From: Lophium mytilinum
Lineage: Eukaryota; Ascomycota; Dothideomycetes; Mytilinidiales; Mytilinidiaceae
DNA: 64,000 nucleotides
NCBI GenBank assembly: GCA_010093605.1
Contig: MU004203.1
Coordinates: 24,156-88,155, forward strand
Direction: 5' to 3'
Part shown: positions 1 through 13,200 of the stretch, one piece after another
Layout of the letters: every line of letters starts with the position of its first letter
Numbering within the stretch: the stretch's first letter is position 1
Notes under the pieces: model-generated
What the model saw: the letters and a program-made list of their open reading frames with translations, nothing else
Told to the model about the DNA's origin: nothing
Databases searched by the model: none
Translations under genes and position numbers: made by a program

Positions 1-1957
1 ATAGTATTATAAACTATAGGTACTATATAGGCGTAATATAAATTAGTATAGAAGTTAAACTTATAAACCTTTATATTACCTATTACCTAGTAGTCTACTA
101 GGTTAGCATCTTCTAACTAGAGGGGTTAGTAATTACTTAGCTAGCTAGCGCTAGTTAGCTTTAGTAATATCTAGCTTAAGTATCTACTTCTATAGTTTTA
201 ATATAATTATAGCTAGTATAGGTTTCTAGTACTTAGGTTTCTTAAAAGACTTATAAGAACCGGCGGCGTTAAAGTATTAATAATAGTAGTCTATTATAAT
301 ATTACGGTAATTAAATATGCTTTTATATAATTTCTACTTAGGTTTAGTATTCTAGTTAGAGTAACTAGTGTATTAAATTTTATATTATAAGAGGCCTTTC
401 TTACCTATAGTAGGATTAATTATTACTTTATTAATTTATAAGTTAATAATATTATCTATATTCTATTATTTAAAACCTTCTTTATTAACCTTAATAGGGC
501 TAGGTTTATTATATATTTAACCTTTAAGCGGCTTATAAGTAACTCTATAAAGTAGCTATAGATAAAAGATATTAAATAGTCCCTTTATAGTATAAGGCAG
601 TATAAGCTTATAGGCGCTATTATTAATAACACAAGTAATTTTATAGAGTTCTAGTTACTTATAGTCTAAGAACTTATTTAGGTATTAGGTCTTAATATTA
701 CGCGCGTTAAGTATTACTTTATCCCCTATTTTAAGCTTAGGCGCGGGCTTCTACTTAAGATTTATATAGTAAGCTTAATATATCTATACCTAGATAAGCT
801 TATTTTATAAGAAGAGTCTAAGCTTATTAATTTATTTAGTAAGGGCGTTAGCTTTTTCTTAAAGTAATTTCTAGGGGCCTTTTAGTTTAATAGTATTATT
901 AGCGGGCTTAAGTTCTAAGCGTAGGTTATAATCTTTTATTACTATAAATAGTAATACGCCTATAGTAGTTTTAGCGCAGTTAGCCTTAAATTTAGTAATA
1001 GATAGAAGATCTACCTAGTTATCTTATTTATAGTTAATATAGGCGCGTAGGTATTACTTAAGTACTATATTAGTAATCTTAGTCTAGCTATCTATTTTAG
1101 AGTAAAATAATAAGGATAACTTAGGTAATATACTAATACGGGCGTAGAGGTATTTCTAGAAGTATAATATAAACTATACGCCTTAATTAGATACTATAGT
1201 ATATAGATAGCTTTTCTTATACTAGACCTATTTAATAAATACTTAAATAACTAGCTTAACTTTTATAGAATTAAGCGGGATAAACTTCCTCTTCTTAAAT
1301 AGTTAATTAACTATAACTATAATATACTTATATTATCTACTCTATTATTTATAGATAGATAGTAGTCTAATAAAGTTAACTAAGATATTATACTAGTAGT
1401 AATATAGAATTAGTAGTAGATAAAAGAGGCCTTACTTACCTTCTCTAGAGTACTTTAAATAGTAATAGGTTATATAAGCGCCTATATACTAATTAACGTC
1501 TAAGGTTATAAAAGGCTAGTAGTAGTAGTTACTTAACTTAGTATATATAAAAGTTATTTCTATATAACTAGCTAGTTTAGATTTATATATAGAGCGGATA
1601 ATAGCTATATATAATTTTAGTATAGCTAGTATATAGAGCTTCTTATAAATATAGAGAAAGTTATTAATTATATTATAGTTACTAAGTTTAATTTATAGGT
1701 AATAATTGCAATAAAATTAAGCTAGTAGTTAGCGCTTATTATAGTACTTAGCGTATTTAATTACTTATATAATAGAGTTAGCCTAAGAAGCTTTCTTAAT
1801 ATAGTATAAGATTTAGTTACTAGTAAGAATAGGTTTTAATATATTATATAGCTTAGCGTTAGAACTATATTCTTACTTAGAAGAATTATTTATCTTATCT
1901 TCTATAGAGGGCTCCGGCGTAGAATTCTTTATTTTATCTACGCGCAGCTCTAGGCGT
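1..1957 (-). mobile_element. 3' portion of outer (older) LTR retrotransposon, interrupted
   Basis: This stretch resembles the 3' (integrase-side) part of the neighbouring inserted element: about 600-760 matches about 2930-3070 base for base over long runs. It is read on the minus strand. The element resumes at 10252 after the inserted copy and ends in its 5' LTR at 15946-16165. Its 3' LTR must lie left of the window. It is broken throughout and shows RIP-like loss of CpA/TpG, so it is a fossil. Family is Ty3/gypsy by similarity to the nested copy. Confidence 0.7.
1953..1957. repeat. 5-bp target-site duplication (GGCGT), left copy
   Basis: GGCGT directly precedes the LTR at 1958 and recurs at 10247-10251 directly after the LTR ending at 10246. 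A matched 5-bp duplication is usual for Ty3/gypsy integrases and fixes both ends of the inserted element. Confidence 0.85.
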
Positions 1958-2178
1958 TATTATAGTGTAATATAGAATTATAATAGAAAACTAGATAGTA
2001 TTAAGTATATAATAAAGTAGCTATAAGAAGAGAGAGTAGGGCGCGGAGCGCCGGCTAAGAGATAGGCGAGGCTGGCGCTAAGCGAGGTTATATAATAGTG
2101 GCACGTAATAGAGACTATATAACGCTATTACTTATAATAGAAATATATTATAATAAGAGTTATATTATAGCTATAATA
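1958..2178 (-). repeat. 3' LTR of nested element
   Basis: This is near-identical to 10026-10246 over 221 bp and is followed by the pyrimidine run CTACCCCCCTCTAAAAG, which is the polypurine tract on the element's own strand. It retains a GC-rich core (GCGCCGGCT) inside otherwise AT-rich sequence. Confidence 0.85.
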
Positions 2179-5100
2179 CTACCCCCCTCTAAAAGAAAGC
2201 TATATATATATAGCCTTTCTATTCTAGTATATATACTTACTATAAGGTAGTTCTTCTTTAGCTAATTATTTTAATAAATTATCTTATAATTATATAGAGG
2301 GCCTATTATTCTTCTAGTTTATACTAGGCGCGCGCTAAGCCTTAAATATAAGGTTAGTAATATAGTTAATCTTATATATATTACTAAGCTTTATTTACGC
2401 AGTCTATATAGTGCGGCGTTATCTAATTTATATAAATTAGTAATAGCTTAGCCGGCCGGTACTAGTTAAGTTTAGTAAGGTAGAGAATAGGCGTTATCTA
2501 TAGAGCGTTATTATAATTAGGGCAAGTAGCGGCTTCTAATATTTTAGTTTCTAGAAGGACTTATAGGGTTCTTTTACTTTTAGGTAGGCGTAGTAATAGT
2601 CTATAATAATATTATAATAGTTAGTAATACTAGTATAAAACTTCTATTAAGAATTAGCGTTCTATTTAGAGTAACCGGTATAAAGAATCTTATACTAAAG
2701 TAGGCCTTTTTAGTTTATAGCTAGGTTAAGTATAGCTTTATTAATACGTAAGTTAATAATTTTATTAACGTTCTACTACTTATAGCCTTCTTTATTAATT
2801 TTAATAAGTCTAGATTTCTTCTAGATCTAGCCCTCTAATAGCTTATATATAATATAATAAAGTAGCTATAAATAAAAGGTATTAAAGACTTTCTTTATAG
2901 TGCGCGGTAGGAATAGTTTATAAGCGGCGTTATTAATAACTCTAGTAACTTTAAATAGACTAAGCTATTTATAGTTAAGTAACTTATTTAGGCGTTAGGT
3001 CTTAATATTACAGGCATTAAGTATAACTTAGTTACTAATTTTAAACTCTATAGCCGGCTTCTATTTTTAATTAGTAAACTCTTCTTATCTAGCTTAAACC
3101 TATATTAACTTATTATAAAGAAAGAGGTAAAGATTATTTAGTTACTTAGTAAGCGCGTTAGCTTTTTCTCTTAGGGGTTTCTATAGTCCCTTAACTATAG
3201 AGTTATTAGCTAGCTTAAGTTTAGAGCACGGGTTGTATTCCTTTATAGCAATAAAGAGAGAGATACTAGTAGTTATTTTATCTAAATTAGCTTTAAACTT
3301 AGTAATAGATAGAAGATTAGCCTAGTTATTCTACTTATAATTAATATACGCGCGTAAGTACTATTTAAGTACTATATTAGCAATTTCCGTTTATCTATCT
3401 ATTTTAGAATAGAAGGTAGTAGAGAGCTTTAGCTTTATTCTAACCTAAGCGTATAGTTACTTCTAGAAGTAGAAGATAAATTAAGGGCCTTAATTAGAAA
3501 TAATTAAGTATAGGTATTCTTCTTCTTACTATATCTATTTAATAAACGCCTAGGTAATATTCTTAGCCTCTATAGAGTCTATAGTAATAAACTTTCTCTT
3601 CTTTAAGAATTAGTTAACTATAACTATAATATATTCTAGCTTACGGCCCTATTATTTATAGATTAGAAGAGGAGTAATAAAGTTAACTAAAATATAGTAC
3701 TAGTATTAGTCTAGAATAGGTAAAGGGCGGAGTAGTTCTTACTTACCTTTATAGGAGTATTTTAATCTCTTATAAGTAAGATAGGCGCTAATATATTAAT
3801 CTATATAAGAGGTTATCTATAGCTAGTAATAGTACTTATAGAGTTATATATAGATTAATATTATTCTAGTATATCTAGCGGGCTTAGGTTTATATATAGA
3901 TTAGATAATATAAGTGCATAGTTATTTAATATTTAGAATATAAAGCCGCTTATAGATATAAAGAAGGTTATTAATAACTTTATAGTTATCTAGTTCTATT
4001 TATAGATAGTAATCTTAGTAGAATTAAGTAGAGAGCTATTATTAGTTGCGGCGTTTAGTATATTTAACGGCTTATATAATAGAATTATCTTTAGAGTGCT
4101 TTTAAACCTTTTAAAGAATCTAGTTACCTATAAAAACTATTTTCTTAGATAAATTATTTAGCTTATTATCTATAGGCAGCTTCTTAGTAGTAGAATTATA
4201 TAGCTTATTTACTAGGGGTATCTTATTCTTCTTAGGGTGTTCTTATAGGCGAGCTAGGCTAGAGTTATTTATCTTATCTAGTATAGCTGCTGTTTAAGAG
4301 GCTGCAGGTGTAGTTAATTTCTTAGGGCGGCCTCTTATATAAACTTATAGTCTAGAGTTATTTAGCTTATCTAGAGTAGTAGGTAGAGGGCGTATATATA
4401 TAAATACTACTAAGTAGATATTATTATTATCTAGATAATTAAATTTACTAAAATTATATATTATTTTAGCTAATTTAATAGAAGTATATTTAAATGTGTT
4501 AGTAAGAATGTATATAAGCTTAATAGTATAATGCATTTCTAGTTTATAATTAGATAGCTTTAGTATAACTTATTTTTAATACTTATACCTATTATCTTCT
4601 AGGGCTAGCTTATTATCTAGTTATTAAGTTAGTAGATTAGGCTTCTTATTCTACTTGCCTAGTTTATATATAATCTTAAAGTTAAACTTAGCTAGAAACT
4701 TAGCCTAGTAAGCTTATTAATAATTAAGGCGCTTAGAAGTTATAAATATTTAAAGGTTCTTATAATTTAAGATAATATTAATAGGGCTATTATACTTCTA
4801 TTCTTATCTAGTAAGCTCTAGTCTCTATTCTTTAAAGGTAAGTACTATGGCAAGAAGCTCTTTATTATAGATAGTATAGTTAATCTATTATAGTATTATC
4901 TATTATAATATAAAGGCAACTAGGTAAAGTGTTCTATTAGGCTAGACCTATAATAGCACGGTAGTAGTTATATAGTTAGAGGAGTTATATTTAATCTAGG
5001 TATTATAGTTAGAGTTCTATAGTGTAAGCTATAGGGCTATATAAAAATATTCTTTAATATTATAGAACACTTTAGCTTTATTACTATTATCTAGCTATAG

Positions 5101-8100
5101 AAATTTAAAGCCTTTTTATATAGTAGAGATTAGCATTATTAGTAGAGCTATAAATATAGAGTAGTTAGCTATAAAGTATTAATAGAAATTATAGAAGCTA
5201 AGGAACGCTTATACGTCTTTAAGGTTTTATAGTATTAGCTAGTCTAGTACTATTTAGACCTTAGTTAGATCTATTTAAACTCTATTAACGCTAATAAGTA
5301 CGCTAAGATATTTAACTTTATTAATAGTAAATTTATATTTATAGATATTAAGAAACAGTTCTATATTATAGAGTTTAGTAATAACTATAAGAATATGCGC
5401 TTTATACTCTTCTAGTATATTACTATATATTAAGATATTATCTATATATACTATATAGAAGTTATTAAGGTATTTTTATAAGGTATTAGTTAAATATACT
5501 TAGAAGAAACTAGATGCGTTATATAAACTAAACGGAAGAACTATAAATTTAAATAAATTCTAATAAGTAAGAAAAGTAGTCTTATATTTATTACCTTCTT
5601 TAATATAGAGGGCGTTAAACGCGCTAATTATATCTAGTTTTATATAGTACTTAACTTTAGCTAGTAGTATAAAAGTATCTTTTACTAGCGGTAGTATATT
5701 ACAGCTCTTAATGCTAATTTTATTAAGGCTATAGTAATTAATATAGACGCGGAGTCCTCTACCTAGTTTCTTAATAACTAAAGTTAGTGCCGCGTATAAT
5801 AAGAAACTTAGTTAAATAAAACCTTTTACGCGCATCTTATTAATAAAGGCTTTAATAATAGCGGCTTAATCTCTTAAAAGGCTATATACTTTCTAGGCAG
5901 GCGGCTTAGAATTAGGGAGAACGTTAATTATATAGTCTATTAGTTAATAAGATAGAAGTTTATTAGCTTTATAAGGATTCTATACATCTACTATATAGTA
6001 TAGCTAATTAGAAAGTAGCTCCTTAATCTCTTTATTAGTAATTAGAGGTTAATTTATCTTCTTAAAGAACTTCTAGTAATTAAAAGAATTAATAGTAAAG
6101 ATATTAGCGGTAAAAGCAGCTATTTACGCATTATATAGAATATTATTAAGTTTAGTAAGGCTATATAGGGCTAGATCTATTTCTAGTATAGAGGTATAAG
6201 GCGTAGAAGAATAAGTTATAGGCTAAGGCTTTCTATATTTATATTTCTTAATCTATTACAGCTTTTCCTAATTATTATTCTAGAGTTAGATAATATAGTT
6301 CTCTTTACTATTATGCTAGAGCTTTTAATAGGCTATTATTATATTCTTTACCTTATCTAGTTCTAGGCTAAGCTTATAATACTTACTAAAGACTTCTTAA
6401 AGTACGGTATTATATATGCGCTTACCTACTTAGGTAATATTATAGTTCTTACTATTACTCTATATATATCTATATCTATCTATATATAGATAATAGTTAT
6501 AGTAGAAGTCTTTATTAAAATTAAGGGCGTGCTCGCCCTATATAATATTAGGCTTATATTTCTTAAACTATAGTATTTCTAGAATAATATTATAGCCTTT
6601 AAAGTTAGTAATATAATATTATATATTCTCTATATATACTTCTAAGAATAGTATAAGCTAGGCCTTATAGGTTATAAGTTTTATAAGTATACTATTAGCT
6701 AAGCGTAGAGGAATAGAAGTAGCTAGCGGCATTATTATTAGCTTATTAGCTTTAGCGTATAATTAAGAGATAAAGGTAAAGTAGAAGCATTCTATATTAG
6801 TAAGGCAGCGGCTATTAGTTATACTATTAGGTATATAAATTCTATACTTAAAATTTAACTACTTACTATAAGTAATATCTTAGGTAGAGTTAGTAGAATA
6901 AGCTAATAGTTAGATTTCGCCGGGCTTAGAAGGCGGCCGTTCTAATTCTTAAATGCGGGCTATAATAGTACTTAGAAAGAATTCTATATAGCTCTATCTA
7001 TAACTATAGTTAGAGTCTATATAAAACTCTCTCTCTTACTATTATTACTACTACTACTATTACTAAGAACGCTAGAAGATAAGACTTTATTAGCGTAAGT
7101 AATAATAGCTAGGTTCTCTCTATTACTATTAATAGAGATTAGGTTATTATTATTCTTATTAGTATAGTAGATTATAGAAAGCTTTAGTTTAAGGCTGTTA
7201 TTAGCTTTAAATAGGCGCTTAGTTAGCTTGCGCTTAGATAGAGGGGGGTTCTAAGCGTAAGGGCGCTTAGAGTTATTAGCTTAGTAACCCTTCTTAATAT
7301 AGTAAAAGTAGTAGCCTTTAGTGCGCAGAACCGCTATAACTATAGAAGAAAGGTAAATAGGGTAGTTATCCTAGTTCTTACTATTATTGCGAGTTAATAG
7401 TTATTATATATAGCTCTACTTAGGGCGGCAGTCTTAGTAGTTATTTAGTTAGTAATTACTTAAGTAGTTATTATAGTAGGTAGTATAGAAGCCGGGTAGT
7501 TAAGAGAGCTAGGTAGTTATATTATACTAAGTATTATTCTAAAGAAAAGCTTTAGTGCGGAATACTATAGTAATAAGTATAGGCTAGTCTTAATAGCTAT
7601 TAGCGCTGCTAAATACTTAGCCGCTAAGATCTAGGTATAGAAGGCGCTTAAGCTATTCTTTCTTAGAGGTAAAGGGCATCTAGTTCTTATTATTAATATT
7701 AGTTATCTCTTTAAAATATAGTATATATATATTCTATAACTTATAGCCCTTTATCTTTATCTTAGGGCTATAGAGGATATTATCTATATACGCAGGCTTA
7801 TTAAATATAGTAAAATATAGGTCTATATATATAAATATCTAGTTAAGAATTATAAAGTTCTTATTTAGTAAGGGCTTTTTAAACTAGGTATAGCTATAGA
7901 TAGTAGCTTCCGCGTAATTAATATAGTATAACTTAATATATTCTATCTTACTCTACTTATCTAGGTAGGCTAGGCCCTTATATTAGAAGATAGTATAGGT
8001 ATAGCTCTTCTAAGATAGGTATTAGTATTTATTACTCTTACTAGTAAATTTCTAGAAATTCTAGAATTTAGGCTTATAGTCTCTATAGAGCTATAGGTAT

Positions 8101-10025
8101 ATAAGCTAAGTTATAGTATTATTATCTATAATAGTAAAGTTATTATAATTAGTATTATTATTATTATCTCCTAAGTTATAGTTAAGGTTGCCTGCGGCGG
8201 CGGCAGTAGCGCGATATAATTAGGCGGGTACTAATACTACTATCTAGTTTACTTTTAGATTAGTATACTACTACTTATAGGTAAGGCTAAGCTCTTTAAA
8301 GTAGTTGCGCTAGGTTTATAGATAGTCTAAGTTTTATTATACTATAGTAATATCTTATTAAAGGGCTTTATTTACTAAATATACTTTAGTAAGAAGAAGG
8401 GTTTTAGCTTTATAAGCTTTATATTTAGTAGTAAACTATTAAGTATACTTAGTATATGCCTTCTTATTTTCTAATTAAAGACGCGTAATATCTTTATTTA
8501 GTTAAGTAACTTTAGCTTATAAGTATAAAATTTTAGAGTTATAAGCTTTAGCTTAGTTATAAAGGGTAGTTAGCTCTATATTATAGGCTTAGTAGTCCTC
8601 TTAAAGAGATTCTAGGTTCTACTAGAATATAGTAACTCTATAGTATATATTCTTATAATACTTAGAAACTATATTATAGAACGCTTTAGTAGAGTTAAGG
8701 TTAATATTAATAGTATTAGTAACTCTATTATAGTTAATATAGAATATAATTCCTTTAGCTATTATAGTAAAGTATAACTTTTAGTAGCTAGAGTTATAGC
8801 GTGCTAACGCTAATAGGCCTAGTATAGGTAATTCTAGATTAGGTTATAATAGTATAGCCGCGGTAGAGAGGCTCTATACTAATAGAGGTAGATTATTATT
8901 ATACTTTTTAGTGCGCTAGGCTTTCTAAGTAAATAGAAGGACTAGGCTAGCAGGAATATTATTATTTTATATATTAAGAAGGTCGCCTTAAGTAAAGTAG
9001 ACTACTTTCTAGAGGTCTATAGCTAACTAGAATTAGATATTATCTTCTTCTTTATTAAGTTTATTAAGCTTCTAGTTTAGTTATTTATTATCTTTCTTAT
9101 TAGAGGTAATATAGAACTCTTTATTCTCTAGATTAAGAGAGTAGTTACTGCGCTAGAGAATAGTAGTTAGCTAGAGGCGGCTATAGGCTATAGCTATACC
9201 TAGTCTAATAGTACTAGCCTTTAGTATATAGAGTTTACTATAAGTAGCTAGCTACTCTAGAGTAGAACTAATACTATATTAAGATAATTTACCTACCTTT
9301 TTATATAAGGCTTTAGTATATTAGGTCTCTTATTATACTTACTAAGAGTTAGAGGCTAGTATTAACTAGGTAGCCTAGCTATTAAGGGTAGAGTATAGGT
9401 TAGTATTACTACTCTTATTAGTATATATACTACTAGAGAAAGCTTCTAAATATACTATAGTATATTTACTACAACTTAGTATTATAGATAGTTAATTCTA
9501 CTTATAAAGTCTTAAATAAGAAGAAACTAGTATTAGAAGGTTGCGCTAGTTAACTATTACTAGTTAGGTAATAGTAGAGAGTATTCTAGTAGGTAGATAA
9601 TAGTCTAGATAGATAGATAGTAGTCTAGGTAGATAGATAAAGAAAAAGATTAGTATAGAAAGAAAGGTTATAGGGCCTCTATAAAAGCTAGAAAGTAGAT
9701 ATAGCTAGTATACTTCTTAGTAGCTATTCTTAGCAGCTAAGCTAATTAGTAAATAATAATAACTGCGCTAGGTTTAGTTAGTTTACGCGTATATAGATAG
9801 GGGCGTAATAGTAAGTAGATTTATAGAGCCTGCGCGTTAGTTTATATAAGTAATAGAGTATAGTATTCTTACTATAAGGCTATAGGGCCTTCTTCTATTC
9901 TAGTTTCTTATTAATAAAGGTTATAGAAATTAAATTTAGTAGCTATAGAGGTGCCGGTATATATATAGATAGATAAAAAAGAGTACTTTTAATATCTTCT
10001 AGAAGCTAGAAGGGTAGCTACTTTA

Positions 10026-10246
10026 TATTATAGTGTAATATAGAATTATAATAGAAAACTAGATAGTATTAAGTATATAATAAAGTAGCTATAAGAAGAG
10101 AAAGTAGAGTATAGAGCGCCGGCTAAGAGGTAGGTAAGGCTAGCGCTAAGTAAGGTTATATAACGGTGGCACGTAATAGAAACTATATAACGCTATTACT
10201 TATAATAGAAATATATTATAATAAGAGTTACGTTATAGCTATAATA
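10026..10246 (-). repeat. 5' LTR of nested element
   Basis: This is the right-hand 221-bp terminal repeat, followed by the GGCGT duplication at 10247-10251. The sequence just inside it (AGAAGGGTAGCTACTTTA) is shared with the corresponding position of the outer element beside 15946, so the two elements have the same 5' leader. Confidence 0.85.
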
Positions 10247-10251
10247 GGCGT

Positions 10252-13200
10252 AATCTTATTTAGCGCGTATATATAACTACTAGTTAGGCTCTATTATTCT
10301 CTAGCTAGTTAAACTTACTAAGGTTATATATTATAGAGGCTAGGTCTATAATAGTATACTTAGGGGCGTTATCTATAAGAATATAAGCTAGGTTAATAGT
10401 ATAGTATATATTAGGCTTATAGTTAGTAGGCTTAAGTATAACTTACTTCTAATATTTATAGTAAGCGTTATCTTTAAAGGGCTTATTACTAGGTTATTAG
10501 GTAAGGAGATCTAGCTTATTATTAAGCTTACTAGGCTTATATATAATTTTAAAGTTAAATTCTACTAAGAACTTAGCCTATTAGGCTTAATAATAGTTAA
10601 GTTATTTAGTTATTATAAATATCTAAAGATTCTTATAATTAGAGATAATATTAATAGAACTACTATATTTCTAACCCTAGCTAGTAAGCTCTAGGCGCTA
10701 GTCTTTAAATACTAGAATAATAGTAAGTAGTTCTTTATTATAGATAGTATAATTAATCTACTATAGTATTATTCTTTATAATATAAAAGTAATAGGTTAT
10801 AGAGTGCTATCTAGTTGTATTTATAATAGCACGGCGGCAATAGTATAGTTTAAGAAGTTATACTCTACCTATATTTTATAATCTAGATTCTATAGAGCTA
10901 GCTAAGAAGCGTTTCTAAAGTATTCTTTAATATGTATAAATATATATACTTTATCTCTATTATCTTTCTAGAGGAATTTAAATAATTTTCTAGCGGATAA
11001 TATAAGTATAGAGAGAGGTGCTATAAACTTAGAATATCTAGTAATAAAATAATAATAGAAGTTATAGAAACTAAGAAAAGCCTATATATTTTTAAGGTTT
11101 CTTAGTATAGGCTAGTTTAAAACTATCTAGACTTTTATAGAATCTATCTAGATGCTATTAACTTCTATAATAACGCTAAGGTATTTAACTTTTTATATAG
11201 TAAATTTAGACTTATAAATATTAAGAAATAAGCTAGCGTCTTATAACCTTATAACTATAGATATAATATATTTCTTATAATTATCTAGGTTATTACTAAA
11301 GATAAGGACGTTATCTATATATACTATGCAGTAGTAATTAAGATTCTTACGCAGCGTATTATTAATATAAGCTTAAAATAAGCTAGGCGCGTTATAGAGC
11401 CTAAATAGAAGAACTATAAATTTAAATAGACCCTATTATATTAGAAATACTATCTTATACTTATTATCTTCCTTAATATATAGGGCGTTAAATACGCTAA
11501 TAACGTCTAGCTTAGTATAATATTTAGCTTTAGCTAGTAGAGTAAGTATATCCTTAATAAGAGGTAGTATATTATAGTTTTTAACTATAATATTATTTAG
11601 TCCTCTATAGTTAATATAGATATAAAGGCCGCCTCTAGGTTTTTTAACTATAAGTATTAAAGTAGTAAAGAATAATAAGCTTAGTTAAATAAAGCCTTTA
11701 GAGTGTATTTTATCTATAAATACTTTAATAATAGTAGCTTAATCTCTAGAGAGACTATAGACCTTCTATATAGGTAGTTTACTATTAGGCTTAAGATTAA
11801 TAGCGTAATCTATATCTTAGTAAGAGAGTAGAATATTAGTAGCTTAGGGGTTCTAGGTATTATAGAGATAGTAAAGCTAATCTAGAAGAAGTTACTTAAT
11901 TTCTATATTAGTAATAGAAGGCCTATTTATTTTATTAAAGAACTTTCTATAGTTAGCTAGGTTAATTATAAATAGATTAGAAGTAAATATAGCTTATTTC
12001 TAGGCTAGAGTATTATTTAGCTTAGTAAGCCCATAGAGAGCTAGATTATTAGCTAGAGTAGCTTTATTCTTTTAAGTATTAAGGTGGTAAAGCTTATTAA
12101 AGTCTTTATCTTATAGTTAGATAATAGCGTCTTTCTTACCTTTACGGGTAAGCTTATAATATTTAGTAAGAAAGTTATTAGCTTTATCTAGGTTAAGGCC
12201 TAGCTTATAGTAATAGTTAATAATTTTATATAAGGCGCTATTATATAGCTTTTTTCCTTTATAGGTAATATTTTAGTTATAGCTATTACTTTAAACTTAT
12301 TAGTAGCTATCTATATATAGATAGTAGCTTATATAGTAATTAAAATTAAAATCTAGTATATACTCTCCCTATATAGGGCGGGGCTTATAGCGCTTAAACT
12401 AGAGTATACTAAGAATAATATTATAGCTTTAAAGGTTAGTAATATAGTACTATAGATATTTAATATACGCTTTAAGTAATAGCGTAATTTAAGCTTTATA
12501 TATAACTATTAACGTTAAGTAGCTATTAGTAAGCTATAGTAGTATTAGTTTAGTAATTATAATAGTAATAAGCTTATAGGCTTTTATAAATATTTATAAT
12601 ATAAAGACTAAGTAGAAGTATTCTATATTAGTTAAATAGTAACTATTTACTATAGTAGCTAGCTTAGTGCTAGTACTAGAGATATAAATTCTATATTTAA
12701 AGTTAAGTTATTTACCTTAGATAACTTCTTTAGATAAGTTAATAGCGTAAATAGAGAGCTAGAGTTTATCTAGCTTAGGGGGCGGTTACTCTAGTTTATA
12801 AATATAAGTAACTAGTATACTTAGATAAATATCTACTAGACTCTAACTATAACTATAGTTAGAGTCTAGGGAAAATTCTTACTATCTAAGAAGTTACCCT
12901 GTAAGGAGTTTCCTTATATAGTATTATTATTACTACTATTATTATTAATAGTAGCTAGAGTGTTACTAACTTTAATATCTAATATAGAATTATCTATATA
13001 GAAGACTATAGATAGCTTAAGATTAAGTCCCTTCTAGAAGTAGGTAAGTTATTATTAAACTATTTCTTTAGATAAGGGGGCGCTCTTTATATAGAGTTAA
13101 TTACAGTCTAATATATAATATTCTATCTTAAGGTAGTTATAGTAGACTTTTTCTATTTATTTACTAAGTACTATAGTTACTATAGAAGGAAGATAAATAT

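Larger units (their letters stand above)
1958..10246 (-). mobile_element. Nested Ty3/gypsy-like LTR retrotransposon, RIP-degraded fossil
   Basis: The element is 8,289 bp long with 221-bp LTRs at both ends (1958-2178 and 10026-10246) and flanking GGCGT duplications. Both LTRs begin TATTATAG and end CTATAATA, the form expected if TG...CA ends had lost CpA/TpG. A purine tract on the minus strand (complement of 2179-2196) abuts the LTR at 1958-2178, making that the 3' LTR, so the element reads right to left. A relic of the reverse transcriptase Y-x-D-D core lies near 5,430-5,465 on the minus strand, upstream of the integrase-side sequence, which is the gypsy order. The reading frames are destroyed, with very many breaks. 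The LTRs are still closely alike, so it is younger than the element it sits in, but RIP makes dating by divergence unreliable. Confidence 0.85.

Noticed and set aside
4345-4536. A 63-codon minus-strand open frame inside the retrotransposon block
   Set aside because: It lies in RIP-degraded repeat sequence and is extremely AT-biased; it is a chance opening in a fossil.
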